A stretch of DNA of 6,377 bases from Deltaproteobacteria bacterium. Lineage in GTDB: Bacteria; Myxococcota; UBA727; JABDBI01. The stretch lies in assembly GCA_016764955.1 (NCBI GenBank), contig JAESQZ010000239.1, positions 1 through 6,377 on the forward strand, read 5' to 3'. The notes under the pieces are model-generated. The model was not told where the DNA came from. It saw nothing but the letters and a program-made list of their open reading frames with translations, and did no database searches. This document shows positions 5,889 to 6,377 of the stretch, piece by piece; within the stretch, counting starts at the first letter, position 1, and each line of letters starts with the position of its first letter. The position numbers and the translations under genes are program-made.

Positions 5889-6377
5889 ATGAATAAAATT
5901 TTCCCATCAGCAAACGAAGCTATCAAAGACATGCAAGATGGCTGTACTTTAATGTCCGGCGGCTTTGGCCTTTGCGGCAACCCTGAAAACCTAATCAAAG
6001 CCATCGCAGATGCTGGCATCAAAAATATCAGTTTAATTAGCAACAACTGCGGCACCACAGAACTTGGCCTCGGGCTATTACTTCAAAACAAGCAGATCAA
6101 AAAAATCACAGCAAGCTATGTCGGTGAGAATGCTGAGTTTGAACGCCAGCTTCTAGAGGGCAGTATCGAAGTCGAGTTAAACCCCCAGGGCACTTTGGCA
6201 GAGCGTATTCGGGCAGCAGGCGCTGGCATCCCGGCTTTTTATACGCCCACTGGTGTCGGCACCCAGGTTGCTGAGAACAAAGAAACTCGCGAGTTCGATG
6301 GTCGCAAGTATCTCTTGGAAAAAGCACTGGGCGCAGACTTTGCCATTATTAAAGCCTACAAATCAGATCCTTTTGGC
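5889..6377 (+). CDS. scoA: Succinyl-CoA:3-oxoacid CoA-transferase subunit A (5' part)
   Basis: 163 residues are visible, of about 235 usual for the family; the gene runs off the window. The enzyme moves CoA from succinyl-CoA to acetoacetate (a 3-oxoacid), allowing ketone-body or acetoacetate use. Subunit A pairs with subunit B (scoB, expected just downstream), which carries the catalytic glutamate. Seen here: the CoA-transferase signature DGCTLMSGGFGLCGNP (17-32), SNNCGTTELGLGLLL, IKKITASYVGENAEFERQ, and NPQGTLAERIRAAGAGIPAF leading to TPTGVGT. The GGFGLCG, SNNCG and ASYVGEN forms match ScoA better than AtoD. ATG 5889 is supported by GGAG at 5881-5884 (a short 4-nt gap) and by the family N-terminus. 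The REP pair directly upstream suggests it is not part of the rpsO operon, although no clear promoter is visible. Confidence 0.96.
   Translation, partial: MNKIFPSANEAIKDMQDGCTLMSGGFGLCGNPENLIKAIADAGIKNISLISNNCGTTELGLGLLLQNKQIKKITASYVGENAEFERQLLEGSIEVELNPQGTLAERIRAAGAGIPAFYTPTGVGTQVAENKETREFDGRKYLLEKALGADFAIIKAYKSDPFG

Noticed and set aside
1..6377. CRISPR array, tRNA, rRNA or transposase gene
   Set aside because: No regularly spaced direct repeats, no tRNA-like cloverleaf or rRNA sequence recognised, and no transposase motifs in any long frame.

Overview
The window is 6.4 kb of gene-dense sequence from a Gram-negative bacterium, with every gene on the + strand. Base composition looks moderate throughout and no stretch looks foreign. 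The S15 and PNPase sequences resemble those of deltaproteobacterial-type lineages (for example the 'INYLTxHFKTH' stretch of S15 and 'VEIFPGTEGLCHIS' in the PNPase S1 domain). The signal peptide and probable outer-membrane barrel also argue for a diderm. The REP-like palindromes are of a kind common in Proteobacteria. I cannot name a genus from this sequence.

Layout: (1) 1-218, the 3' end of a Sua5-type threonylcarbamoyl-AMP synthase gene (tRNA t6A synthesis), whose reading frame contains a REP-like palindrome. (2) 219-321, the only sizeable gap before the operon. It holds a promoter candidate that overlaps the sua5 stop and an rpsO leader able to form either a long hairpin or a pseudoknot that captures the Shine-Dalgarno sequence. 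(3) rpsO (S15) and pnp (PNPase), 3 nt apart. (4) A 910-residue exported protein whose GTG start lies inside the end of pnp. I read it as a degenerate UshA/5'-nucleotidase-like protein with all its metal ligands lost, followed by a probable outer-membrane beta-barrel. (5) A stand-alone Smr-domain protein overlapping the previous gene by 13 nt. (6) A 104-nt gap filled by two inverted REP-like hairpins. (7) The 5' part of scoA, succinyl-CoA:3-oxoacid CoA-transferase subunit A, cut by the window end.

The tight spacing (3 nt, -23 nt, -13 nt) makes rpsO-pnp-910aa-smr look like one translationally coupled operon. It joins ribosome assembly, RNA decay and a putative RNA/DNA nuclease with an envelope protein of unknown role. 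scoA is probably a separate metabolic unit beyond the REP pair. The most unusual item is the 910-residue protein. The rpsO leader pseudoknot and the REP element inside sua5 come next.
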